Source of the DNA: Haloferax elongans ATCC BAA-1513
Lineage (GTDB): Archaea; Halobacteriota; Halobacteria; Halobacteriales; Haloferacaceae
Assembly: GCF_000336755.1 (NCBI RefSeq)
Contig: NZ_AOLK01000015.1
Location: forward strand, 266,541 to 330,540
Direction of reading: 5' to 3'
DNA: 64,000 bases
Shown: in pieces, positions 1 through 7,639 of the stretch
How the letters are laid out: each line of letters starts with the position of its first letter
Position numbering within the stretch: the stretch's first letter is position 1
Translations under genes and position numbers: made by a program
Notes under the pieces: model-generated
The model's database searches: none
What the model was told of the DNA's origin: nothing
The model's input: the letters and a program-made list of their open reading frames with translations, nothing else

Positions 1-1635
1 ACCGGACGAGTCACGGGAGCGGAGACGAAAGTGGCGAAGAACCTCGACACATCTGCGGCGACGTCCGCAAACATCACCGACACGCTGTTCGACACCAGCC
101 ACGACTGTGGCCGACCGAACAATGTCACCATCACCGTCGAGAGCGACTTCGCGAGAGCGTGGGAACAACACCTCCGAACCGAATTCGACCCCGAAGAAAG
201 CGCACTGGAACGGACCGGTCGAACTGTCGAGTTGCAACTCGGCGCGAACGACCTCCCACCAGAAGCAAACGACAGCCGAAACGAGATCGTCCCGGCGAGT
301 GCATTGGAAGTCGACGACACGAGCAAGACTATTCGCGTCCAGAAGGACGGTGCACAGAACGTCACTTACAGTGTCTACGTCACCCCGTTAGGTGGCGGCC
401 CGCAAGTGAGCCAAATCGAATCCGTACCTGGTGACGTCACCTTCAGAGAGCCAATCGATGTGGTGTTCGTCATCGACGAGTCCGGGTCGATGGCGGGATC
501 GAAGATGCAAAACACGAAGCTGGCTGCGAAGTCGTTCGTCGGGTTGATGAACGACAGTCGAGACAGCGCAGGTGTCGTGGGCTACAACTGGAGTGCCACG
601 TACCACTCAGAACCGTCGCAGTCGACCTACATGACGAGTGATTTCTCCAACACGAACACGAGCATCGACGGGCTCCAGACGGATGGCGGAACGAACCTCG
701 AAGACGGGCTCCGCCGCGGCCACGCCATGCTCGACCTCGAAGCAAATCCCTCGAACGAACGCGTCATTGTCCTCCTCAGTGACGGTCAACCGACGGTCGA
801 CCAAGACCCGGATGCGACACCAGTCGACATCGCAGACGAGATCGGTGACGATGGTATCACGGTGTACACCGTCGGGGCTGGCTCAGAGTCGAATTTCGAC
901 CCACAACTACTGAAGGACATCGCCAACGAAACAGGCGGCACCTATAGTCACGCAGAGGACCCCGAGGACCTCGACGACGTATTCAACGAGATCTTCAAGA
1001 CCATCGCAGAGTCGAATCAAATCGTCCGCAAGCCCGTGTCTGTCGCGTACAACGTCGGTGGCGGGACCTACTATCCGCGAATCGTCGGGGAAAGTAGTCA
1101 CGTCGCGAGCACTACGACCAACAATACGACGGTTCTCAACGTCAACGACCCCGCCGCTCCGGGCCAGTTCAGCTACTCGCAGGATGTCCAAGACGGTGAG
1201 GTGACGACCCTCAAGCCCGTCACGATGGAGTGCGAACCGGAGGCGCTCGAACTCACGAACGTCGTCCACTCGAACGACACGCGAACTTACCGCGAAGTTC
1301 GCTGTACCGACTTGGTGAACAGCTCGGTCGACACCATTGACGAACCATCGAATATCACACTCTACCGAGACGGATATAACGTCTCGTCACTGCTCGACCG
1401 CAAATCTGCGTGGTGGCAAGACGACCTGCGAAACGACACGTTCGACGGTCTGTTGCACGCGAACGACACGCTCGACCTCAAGAGCAACGAGGTCGTCGTC
1501 GTCTTAGAGTATCCCAACGGGGACCAAACGTACAACCGAATCGTCGCACTCTACCGAATCGGCCTGCCGGACGAAGAGACTCGCCTCGATTACATCGTCG
1601 ATGTGACAGTCACCGACGTCGAACTCGGTGAATAA
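1..1635 (+). CDS. von Willebrand factor A domain surface protein, 5' end outside window
   Basis: The frame is open to base 1, so the true start and probably a signal or pilin-like N-terminus lie upstream; the first in-window start codon is GTG at 31. Counting from that GTG, a VWA domain spans about residues 143-330 with a complete metal-binding MIDAS: DESGS (149-153), a Thr in DGGTN, and the Asp of LLSDGQP. The rest has many N-x-S/T sequons and Cys pairs and is beta-rich, fitting an exported, glycosylated adhesin-like protein. It ends 6 bp from the convergent end of a pilin-operon gene. VWA domains occur in pilus-tip adhesins, so a role with the neighbouring pilus system is plausible, but only position supports it. 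Substrate unknown. Confidence 0.8.
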   Translation, partial: TGRVTGAETKVAKNLDTSAATSANITDTLFDTSHDCGRPNNVTITVESDFARAWEQHLRTEFDPEESALERTGRTVELQLGANDLPPEANDSRNEIVPASALEVDDTSKTIRVQKDGAQNVTYSVYVTPLGGGPQVSQIESVPGDVTFREPIDVVFVIDESGSMAGSKMQNTKLAAKSFVGLMNDSRDSAGVVGYNWSATYHSEPSQSTYMTSDFSNTNTSIDGLQTDGGTNLEDGLRRGHAMLDLEANPSNERVIVLLSDGQPTVDQDPDATPVDIADEIGDDGITVYTVGAGSESNFDPQLLKDIANETGGTYSHAEDPEDLDDVFNEIFKTIAESNQIVRKPVSVAYNVGGGTYYPRIVGESSHVASTTTNNTTVLNVNDPAAPGQFSYSQDVQDGEVTTLKPVTMECEPEALELTNVVHSNDTRTYREVRCTDLVNSSVDTIDEPSNITLYRDGYNVSSLLDRKSAWWQDDLRNDTFDGLLHANDTLDLKSNEVVVVLEYPNGDQTYNRIVALYRIGLPDEETRLDYIVDVTVTDVELGE

Positions 1636-1641
1636 ACCGCG

Positions 1642-2358
1642 TTAGACGCGGAATTCGACCGAAATCGTTGTTTTCCGAACGACGACTCGGTCGACGTTTT
1701 CACACGACGCTGTCTCCGTCCCGGAGTCGTAGACCCAGTCGCCTCCAGCGAAATGCCGCGCTAACGCATCGGAACTATCTCCTTGCACAGAGACGTTGAC
1801 AGTGACCGTTCCTATTGGAATTCGACTGGAAGGGTAGAGTAGCCTACTCGACTGTCGACGGGTGATAACACGGACAGAACTTCCCGAGATACTGGACGAG
1901 TCAGTCGTCTCAATATCGACCAGAGAGACGATCGCCGCCCCGTCTCGACACGTGAAGTCTGGCGGCGCAATCATCACGGCATCGTCCTCGGACTGGCGGA
2001 CGACTGCTCCGCTTTCGTACGAGACACGTGCGTCGTCACTGTGGAAAAACACTGACCCCGAAGCGTTCCACGTCTGCCCGTCGATGGTGACGACGACCGT
2101 CTCGTTCGGATTCACCCCGAGAGACCCGTCACTCGTCCCGACATCAGCACTCTGTGTCTCGGCCCGCCCCGATTCGATGGCGTCTATGTCGGCCGCGAGG
2201 ACTTCGAACGCCAGCGCCCCGTTGTCTGCCTGTTGGGCGGATTGCAAGTCAGAGAGCGTGACGTACCCGAGGGAAGAGACCAGTCCGACTGACGTCGTAA
2301 CGAGCGCGAACACGAGGACGAACGAGACGACCTCGCTCACACCGCGGTCGCGAGTCAT
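1642..2358 (-). CDS. Pilin-like membrane-anchored protein (DUF7289-type)
   Basis: 238 aa. A short charged N-terminus (MTRDRG) is followed by one hydrophobic segment at about residues 8-31, with the small/Glu pattern VSEVV typical of haloarchaeal type IV pilin-like proteins. The remaining 200 residues are extracytoplasmic, acidic, with two Cys and several N-x-S/T sites. Last gene of the minus-strand pilB operon; its ATG overlaps the stop of the preceding gene by 4 bp, so it is co-translated. Probably a minor pilin or pilus-assembly accessory protein; whether PibD cleaves it cannot be told from sequence alone. The DUF name is recalled, not searched. Confidence 0.8.
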   Translation of the reverse strand: MTRDRGVSEVVSFVLVFALVTTSVGLVSSLGYVTLSDLQSAQQADNGALAFEVLAADIDAIESGRAETQSADVGTSDGSLGVNPNETVVVTIDGQTWNASGSVFFHSDDARVSYESGAVVRQSEDDAVMIAPPDFTCRDGAAIVSLVDIETTDSSSISGSSVRVITRRQSSRLLYPSSRIPIGTVTVNVSVQGDSSDALARHFAGGDWVYDSGTETASCENVDRVVVRKTTISVEFRV

Positions 2359-3626
2359 GGCGTCACCTCGACTCGCGTCACGAAGTTGGTCCCACTGTAC
2401 TCGTACCGAACCGTGACGACGATGGGTTCGCCCGACATATCGACGTCACCGTTCTCGTCGGCGAACTCGTTGAAGTACAGCGTGATGTCGTCGCCGTCGT
2501 CGACTTCTATCGAGCCCTCGTCATCGTCGTCTTCCTTCGCCTCTAAGTCGATGATAAGACCAGCACGGGGGATAGACTCTCCACCGCCGTAGTCCACTCG
2601 ACGGTCCTCGCCACTGGCGGTCGTGTAGAACTCGACACCTTCCGGTGGCGGGTCGTACAGCCTGTCGGTCAGGAGTGTCACGTCGTCACTCGTGTTCACT
2701 TGAATCTGCTTCACTGTCACTGCCGTCCCGAAAGTGTTCGTGAAACTCATCTGCACCCCTGCATCGGTGCCGTCGCCTTCGAGGTCCGTCGTAGTCACGT
2801 CGTTGTTGTACACAAGGCCAGTGACTCGAACAGATTTCTCGATACTGTCGGACCGGCCGTCGTCGTCGCTGACGGTGAGGTTCACCGGGTGAACCCCCGG
2901 GGTCGCAAACGAGTGAGAGATGGTCTCTCCTGATTTCGGTGTCCCGCCGTCGAACGTCCAATCGTAGTCACTCAGCGTGGTTCCGAGCCCTTCAGACGTG
3001 GATGCGCTAAACGAGATTGACTCACCAGGTTCGGGTGCAGTTGGGTCAAAGACGAAGCCCGCAATCGGCCGAGGCTGTTCGGCAGGCTCTTGAGCCACTA
3101 TCGAGCGTGTGACGCCGGCACCGACACCGATGTTCGGCGACACATCCGACCGCTCGTTCAGGTTGCGTGGTTCAATCTCACGAGTCGTTGGTTCTGTCTG
3201 GAGATGGAACCGGCCAGGCGCTCGTTCCTCGATAGAGACGGGCGTCTGATTCATTACTGGCACCAGGATGGTCTCCTCGCCAGACGCTGTTCGCAATGAG
3301 AGACACGAGTCAGCCCCGAGTGCCTCCTCGGAACACGCACTTCCATCTTGCAGCGAGACGGTGTACGATTCGCCCCCGATTTTTCTGGAAAGTCGGAGTT
3401 CCAGCGAGACTGTCCCCCCCGTCTCCGAGACGGAGTCGAGGCTAGCGATGCCAGCGGCGATTCGATTACCAACCGTGTTCAGTTCTTGTCTGGTGGCTCG
3501 TTCTTGTTCTTCTTGGAGGGCACCACTGGCGCTCACGACCAGCCCACTGAGTAAGACCGTGACGATGGCGATTGCGAGCACGTGAGTAACAGTCGTGGAA
3601 ACAGCACGATCGTCTCGGACGACCAT
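2355..3626 (-). CDS. Pilin-like protein with PKD domain
   Basis: 423 aa. N-terminus VVRDDRAVSTTVTHVLA runs into a hydrophobic helix (about 9-32), the layout of haloarchaeal DUF7266-type pilin-like proteins. A PKD fold at about residues 188-270 is recognisable from the segments FVFDPTAPEPGE, YDWTFDGG, HSFATPG and VNLTVSDDDG. PKD domains are extracellular beta-sandwiches used in adhesion and protein-protein contact. The C-terminal third is Asp-rich. It sits between two other pilin-like genes, sharing a stop/start base with the upstream gene and 4 bp with the downstream one. Likely a surface subunit of the PilB/PilC-assembled pilus or a pseudopilin-like scaffold. Confidence 0.82.
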   Translation of the reverse strand: MVVRDDRAVSTTVTHVLAIAIVTVLLSGLVVSASGALQEEQERATRQELNTVGNRIAAGIASLDSVSETGGTVSLELRLSRKIGGESYTVSLQDGSACSEEALGADSCLSLRTASGEETILVPVMNQTPVSIEERAPGRFHLQTEPTTREIEPRNLNERSDVSPNIGVGAGVTRSIVAQEPAEQPRPIAGFVFDPTAPEPGESISFSASTSEGLGTTLSDYDWTFDGGTPKSGETISHSFATPGVHPVNLTVSDDDGRSDSIEKSVRVTGLVYNNDVTTTDLEGDGTDAGVQMSFTNTFGTAVTVKQIQVNTSDDVTLLTDRLYDPPPEGVEFYTTASGEDRRVDYGGGESIPRAGLIIDLEAKEDDDDEGSIEVDDGDDITLYFNEFADENGDVDMSGEPIVVTVRYEYSGTNFVTRVEVTP

Positions 3627-4537
3627 CAGACGCCACCTCCGTACACGCTCACGTTCTGTGCGCGCTCGTACGAGACACGCGACCGGTCGTACTCGGTTAC
3701 GACGTGCGCAGTCCAGACAGCGTCCGACCGGCAGGGGATAGTGGGGTCACCGACCACAGAACAGTCGGAAGCACCCACGCCAGTTCCCGTTCCGTTCACG
3801 ACGAGTTCGTACCGAAGGCTGGTCTCGTCAGTTCCTCCGTCGAACGTCACGTCGTACGGTCCGGTGAGTTCTTCTTGGAACGACGGGAACGTGCAATTGC
3901 CTCGGAACGTCGACCCGGAGACGAGGTCGAAGAGAACGCGGTCGCCCGTCTGCTGGCACGTCACTGTCGGTTGCGGAGCGTATCCACTCGTAGTTATGTT
4001 TAGCCCCGGGCCGCGGCTGTTCCGTTCGATATCGTACGTCAGGCTGTTACTTTGATTGTCGACAGTGACTTCGAACGACTCGGTTTCTGAGGCGTTGACG
4101 TTGAGCGTGAACCAGCCGATAGCGCGGTCTGTGACGCTCGATGTCGGGTCAATAGAGCCGTCCGAACGCTGCACGACCCGACTCCCAAGTGTACTGTTCA
4201 CCTCGTCGTAGGTGACGTTCACCGACACCGGAGACGAGTCACCGTACGATTCGGCGAGGAGGACGTTGTATCGGCTCGTGTTGTTCTGTACCGCATCGTG
4301 GATTGCACTCGAATCGTTGTAGACGGACGCGTGGTTGATACGTATCAATAGCTCGGATGTCGTCTCTCGAACCTCGTGGTTGAACAGTGTTGCACCACTC
4401 GCAGCGACGTCGGCGTCGCCACCGGTTCGTTGTTCTGTAAAGACGACACTGTTGAAAACGACCGAAAACGAGACGATGAAAACCGCGACAGTGATGGCAG
4501 CGACGAGCAACAACTGCCCACGTTCGTCCGTCACCAT
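3626..4537 (-). CDS. Pilin-like membrane protein (DUF7261-type)
   Basis: 303 aa. Starts MVTDERGQLLLVAAITVAV, i.e. a charged head, RGQ, and a hydrophobic helix of about 25 residues, the pattern of haloarchaeal pilin-like proteins. The extracytoplasmic body is rich in Asn, Ser and Thr with many sequons and has several Cys residues that could pair. Overlaps the end of the upstream operon gene by 7 bp and touches the next. Function is inferred from operon position: a structural or assembly component of the pilus built by the PilB/PilC pair. No catalytic motif seen. The family label is from memory. Confidence 0.78.
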   Translation of the reverse strand: MVTDERGQLLLVAAITVAVFIVSFSVVFNSVVFTEQRTGGDADVAASGATLFNHEVRETTSELLIRINHASVYNDSSAIHDAVQNNTSRYNVLLAESYGDSSPVSVNVTYDEVNSTLGSRVVQRSDGSIDPTSSVTDRAIGWFTLNVNASETESFEVTVDNQSNSLTYDIERNSRGPGLNITTSGYAPQPTVTCQQTGDRVLFDLVSGSTFRGNCTFPSFQEELTGPYDVTFDGGTDETSLRYELVVNGTGTGVGASDCSVVGDPTIPCRSDAVWTAHVVTEYDRSRVSYERAQNVSVYGGGV

Positions 4538-5151
4538 ACTGTCAATCGCACCTCCACGACGTTGTACACGGGCCCGTCGACCGCGTTCGGTATCGGGTAG
4601 TACCCTCGGCTCGACCCGGGGTCAGTGTGGCTGTAGGTGTGTAACTCGGTGGTTGGTGACTGATTACTCGTCAGTGTCATGTTGTCGTACAATGTCAGTC
4701 TGTAGCTCGCCGTCACTGCGGTCTGACCCGGCGGCCCACGCCAGACGAGTGGCTCTGTGACCTGCCCCCCATTTTCTCCACGTGCGACTAACACGACGTT
4801 GTACGACCGGCCGCGGGCCCCGAAGACGGAGACGAGTAACTCCCCGAGTTCTCCCTCCGGAACGCCGTCACCGTAGCCTGCCTGTCGGTTTGTCGCGTTG
4901 ATGAACGCTGCACGGTCCGGATTCCACCGGCGAACGGTGTACGAGAGGTCCTCTGTCTCCGCACTGGATGCGGTCAAGAGAACGTCTTGTGCCTGGTGCC
5001 GGAGTTGCGTCTGCGTCTCGGCGTCGACGGTCCCACCAGTCGACGGTGAAAGAACCAACGACTGGTGCGCAAAGAGCAGCGCGGTGAGGAGGAACGCGGA
5101 CGCGACGAATCCTTCCAGCGTGAACGCCTGCCCGCGGAGTCGGTCCGTCAC
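4531..5151 (-). CDS. Pilin-like membrane protein (DUF7288-type)
   Basis: 206 aa. N-terminus MTDRLRGQAFTLEGFVAS with Glu at position 13, followed by a hydrophobic stretch to about residue 30. RGQAFTLEG resembles the G-x-T-L-E motif of bacterial type IV (pseudo)pilins, where Gly precedes the cleavage site and Glu is at +5. The remaining domain is extracytoplasmic. Translationally coupled to its neighbours (4 bp overlap upstream, 7 bp downstream). Probably a minor (pseudo)pilin of this system; of the five small operon proteins it has the most pilin-like head. Confidence 0.8.
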   Translation of the reverse strand: MTDRLRGQAFTLEGFVASAFLLTALLFAHQSLVLSPSTGGTVDAETQTQLRHQAQDVLLTASSAETEDLSYTVRRWNPDRAAFINATNRQAGYGDGVPEGELGELLVSVFGARGRSYNVVLVARGENGGQVTEPLVWRGPPGQTAVTASYRLTLYDNMTLTSNQSPTTELHTYSHTDPGSSRGYYPIPNAVDGPVYNVVEVRLTVW

Positions 5152-5597
5152 CAGACACGCACCTCCAGTCGGTAGGTCTCGCTGCCGTGTCGGACGAGAC
5201 GTGTCGTCCGTGCGGCGGGTTGGCCGGTGTATCGCTCACCACCCGAGAACGTCGTTCCGTCGAGCACGACGACTGTTTCGTTACTGTCGCGAATGGTAAC
5301 GTTGACTCTGGCGCTCTCCGGAAGCGACAGGCGAGTGCGCAACATGTTTCCAGTGGGGGTCGGCGCGAAGAACGCATCTGCCGCAGTCTGGTCGAGTTTG
5401 TTTTCGTACCCTGCGACCGTGATGTTCGTGTGAATCGTGGTCGCTACCCGACCAGCCTGTGCCGACTCAGACGCTGTGGGACCTGCCTCGAACGGCGTCA
5501 AAACTCCTGGGAGGAAGGCAAAGAGAAAGGCGACTGTCAAGAGGAACACACTCACGCCGACTGCGAAGTCTTGTGTCGTCTGTCCGCGGTGTGACAT
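5148..5597 (-). CDS. Pilin-like membrane protein (DUF7287-type)
   Basis: 149 aa from the ATG at 5597-5595, chosen because it shares its A with the TGA of pilC (TGATG coupling); an upstream start adding six residues is also open. N-terminus MSHRGQTTQDFAVGVSVF continues into a hydrophobic helix to about residue 35, and RGQTTQDF again resembles a prepilin-type head (G followed by Q-T-T). The small soluble part has a few sequons and no Cys-rich motif. First of five small genes after pilC; likely a minor pilin or assembly factor. Confidence 0.8.
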   Translation of the reverse strand: MSHRGQTTQDFAVGVSVFLLTVAFLFAFLPGVLTPFEAGPTASESAQAGRVATTIHTNITVAGYENKLDQTAADAFFAPTPTGNMLRTRLSLPESARVNVTIRDSNETVVVLDGTTFSGGERYTGQPAARTTRLVRHGSETYRLEVRVW

Positions 5598-7639
5598 CAG
5601 CCGACCACCGTCCACACGGCCAACGCGAGCGTCTGGAGGATGACGACGAACTTGACTCCCGCCAGCAGGTCGGCGTTGCGAATGTACCCGCTGATGAACC
5701 CAGAGAGCACTGCTTGCAGCGTGACTCCGTGGAAGAACAGCAGTGAGAGCAAGTCGGAGTCGATAGCGCCGCCGAAGCTCGGACCACCACTGACGCCACC
5801 GCTATTTCCCGATGCCTGCGAAGTGAGCCCCGACATCACGTCGAGGAACTGTGTCTTCAGAATCGCCATCACGGCCAAGAGCGTCACGTAGGTCATGAGG
5901 ATGATGGCGACCTGCATGCGAGTCCGCGCGATGCGCTCGCGCTCGATGTCGTCTTGGTTCTCGGAGGTTTGTGCGGCGGTCGTCAGTACCTCCGTAATCT
6001 GGCTCGACGCCTCCTGTGCCTTCGTGATGAGCTTCACCGTCCGGGCGAGTCGCGGGATGTGGTACTTGTTGTTGAACTCGATAAGCGCCTCCCTGAGGCT
6101 CATCCCGTAGTGGACTTTCGCGTGCATCACGTCGAACTCGTCGGCGAGCTTCCCGGACGACGTATCGGAGACGGTCTTAATCGATTCGAGGAGGGTCTGG
6201 CCCGTGTCGTTCGCGCTCGAAAGCTTTCGAAGGTTGTCCGAGAGCTTTCCGGTGATGGCCGTCCGCGAGTGGACGTTCCAGCCGTGGAAGATGGCCAACG
6301 GAGTCGCGACGAGGTACACCGGGACGTAGAACCAGATGAACGTCCCCCAGACGGGCCGGTTGACCATTCCCTCCCACGACGTCGGCGCAGACCCACCGAG
6401 GGCCGCAACGGTAACGATGACTGTCGCGGTGGGGACCGTGAGTACGAGCGTGAAAAGCGGGTTTTGCTTGAAGAAGATGTGCGGTCGCCGCAGCAACTGC
6501 TTCGTCTTGAACGTCCCCTCGCGGTTCTTGATGCGCGAGAAGATGCTGAACTCACCGATGTACGATTCGACGAGGCCCATGTGGACGAGCCCTTCCCGCT
6601 GTGACCCTTCGAGCCGGTCGCTCCCGTCTCCCGGCGAGAGGTAGCCGTCGCCGATTTCGTCCTGCTTGACCGTCGAGACGAGTACGAGGAACCCGACGCC
6701 GGTCAGTGGAATGAGACCGTACACGGTCGCATAGAGGAGTTCCTGCTGTGCCTTCCCGAGCATGCTCATGATGACGAGGATGATGATGAGAAGCAGCGGG
6801 AACAGAGAGAGCGTCATGTACATCTCTCCGAACAGTTCCATCGTATCCAGCGTCTGTTCTTGTTGCTGTTTCGCCGTCCGCAGGTGCTTGTCTTTCTTGT
6901 CGTCGAGGAACCCCTCCATGTCACCGCCGGAGTTGACGATAGAGAGCATGTCCGTCAGGAACTGCGAGAGTTCGTGTGACGGCGTGATGAGTGCCTGCTG
7001 GCGAATCGCGTTTCGGTAGTCGGTGCCGAAGTACTCCGTCTCTTGGACGATACTCTGGAACTCGCGGGCGACCTCTCCGTAGGTGTCGTCCGCCTTGGCC
7101 ATCGCCTCCAGAATCTCGAGTTGGTTGAGCCCACCGACCGAGAGGGCGTACATGAACGAGATAGCGTCCGAGAGAAGCATGTTTATCTCGCGTTTCCGCG
7201 CGGACGCCGTCGAGTACGGAATCGCAACGAGCGTCCCGAAGCCCATCCCGAATCCGAGGAAGCCGAAGACGAGACCCGAGATGACGACTGCGGCAGGCAT
7301 CGCAAGCGAGCGGAGCAGGTTCGCAGTCGATTCGCTCGCAACGGGGATGCCGAGGCTCAGCTCCGACGCGGAGAGGATGCCCAGCGCGAAGATACCGTAG
7401 CCGACGAGCATCCCGACGAGCCACAAAAACAGGCCGACGAGGACGCCGACCGCGAGCGCTCGCGAGAGATACAGTTCGACAGTGTCCGGCATTCGAGCTT
7501 GTTTGAGCTTCTCTTCGACGTCGGCGACGAACTCTCCATCCTCGTCGAACAGTATCTTGAAAAGCGGATAGAACGCGTCACCGAGGGTGTCGGTGTCCCG
7601 GTCGAGCCCTGACGAAGAGTTTGCGTCGAGACTGCTCAT
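5597..7639 (-). CDS. pilC3: Type IV pilus assembly membrane protein PilC/TadC
   Basis: 680 aa polytopic membrane protein, the platform on which the pilus ATPase acts. It has the archaeal double T2SF layout: two cytoplasmic helical domains, each followed by hydrophobic segments, with a first TM pair near residues 58-90, more TM helices around 110-150 and 270-320, and the second T2SF copy in the C-terminal half ending in helices near 590-680. Archaeal PilC proteins are about this size, roughly twice a bacterial TadC. ATG abuts the TAG of pilB exactly. The pilB-pilC order plus pilin-like genes matches the PilB3-PilC3 locus of Haloferax volcanii, needed for adhesive type IV pili; the number 3 is by resemblance. 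Confidence 0.9.
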   Translation of the reverse strand: MSSLDANSSSGLDRDTDTLGDAFYPLFKILFDEDGEFVADVEEKLKQARMPDTVELYLSRALAVGVLVGLFLWLVGMLVGYGIFALGILSASELSLGIPVASESTANLLRSLAMPAAVVISGLVFGFLGFGMGFGTLVAIPYSTASARKREINMLLSDAISFMYALSVGGLNQLEILEAMAKADDTYGEVAREFQSIVQETEYFGTDYRNAIRQQALITPSHELSQFLTDMLSIVNSGGDMEGFLDDKKDKHLRTAKQQQEQTLDTMELFGEMYMTLSLFPLLLIIILVIMSMLGKAQQELLYATVYGLIPLTGVGFLVLVSTVKQDEIGDGYLSPGDGSDRLEGSQREGLVHMGLVESYIGEFSIFSRIKNREGTFKTKQLLRRPHIFFKQNPLFTLVLTVPTATVIVTVAALGGSAPTSWEGMVNRPVWGTFIWFYVPVYLVATPLAIFHGWNVHSRTAITGKLSDNLRKLSSANDTGQTLLESIKTVSDTSSGKLADEFDVMHAKVHYGMSLREALIEFNNKYHIPRLARTVKLITKAQEASSQITEVLTTAAQTSENQDDIERERIARTRMQVAIILMTYVTLLAVMAILKTQFLDVMSGLTSQASGNSGGVSGGPSFGGAIDSDLLSLLFFHGVTLQAVLSGFISGYIRNADLLAGVKFVVILQTLALAVWTVVG

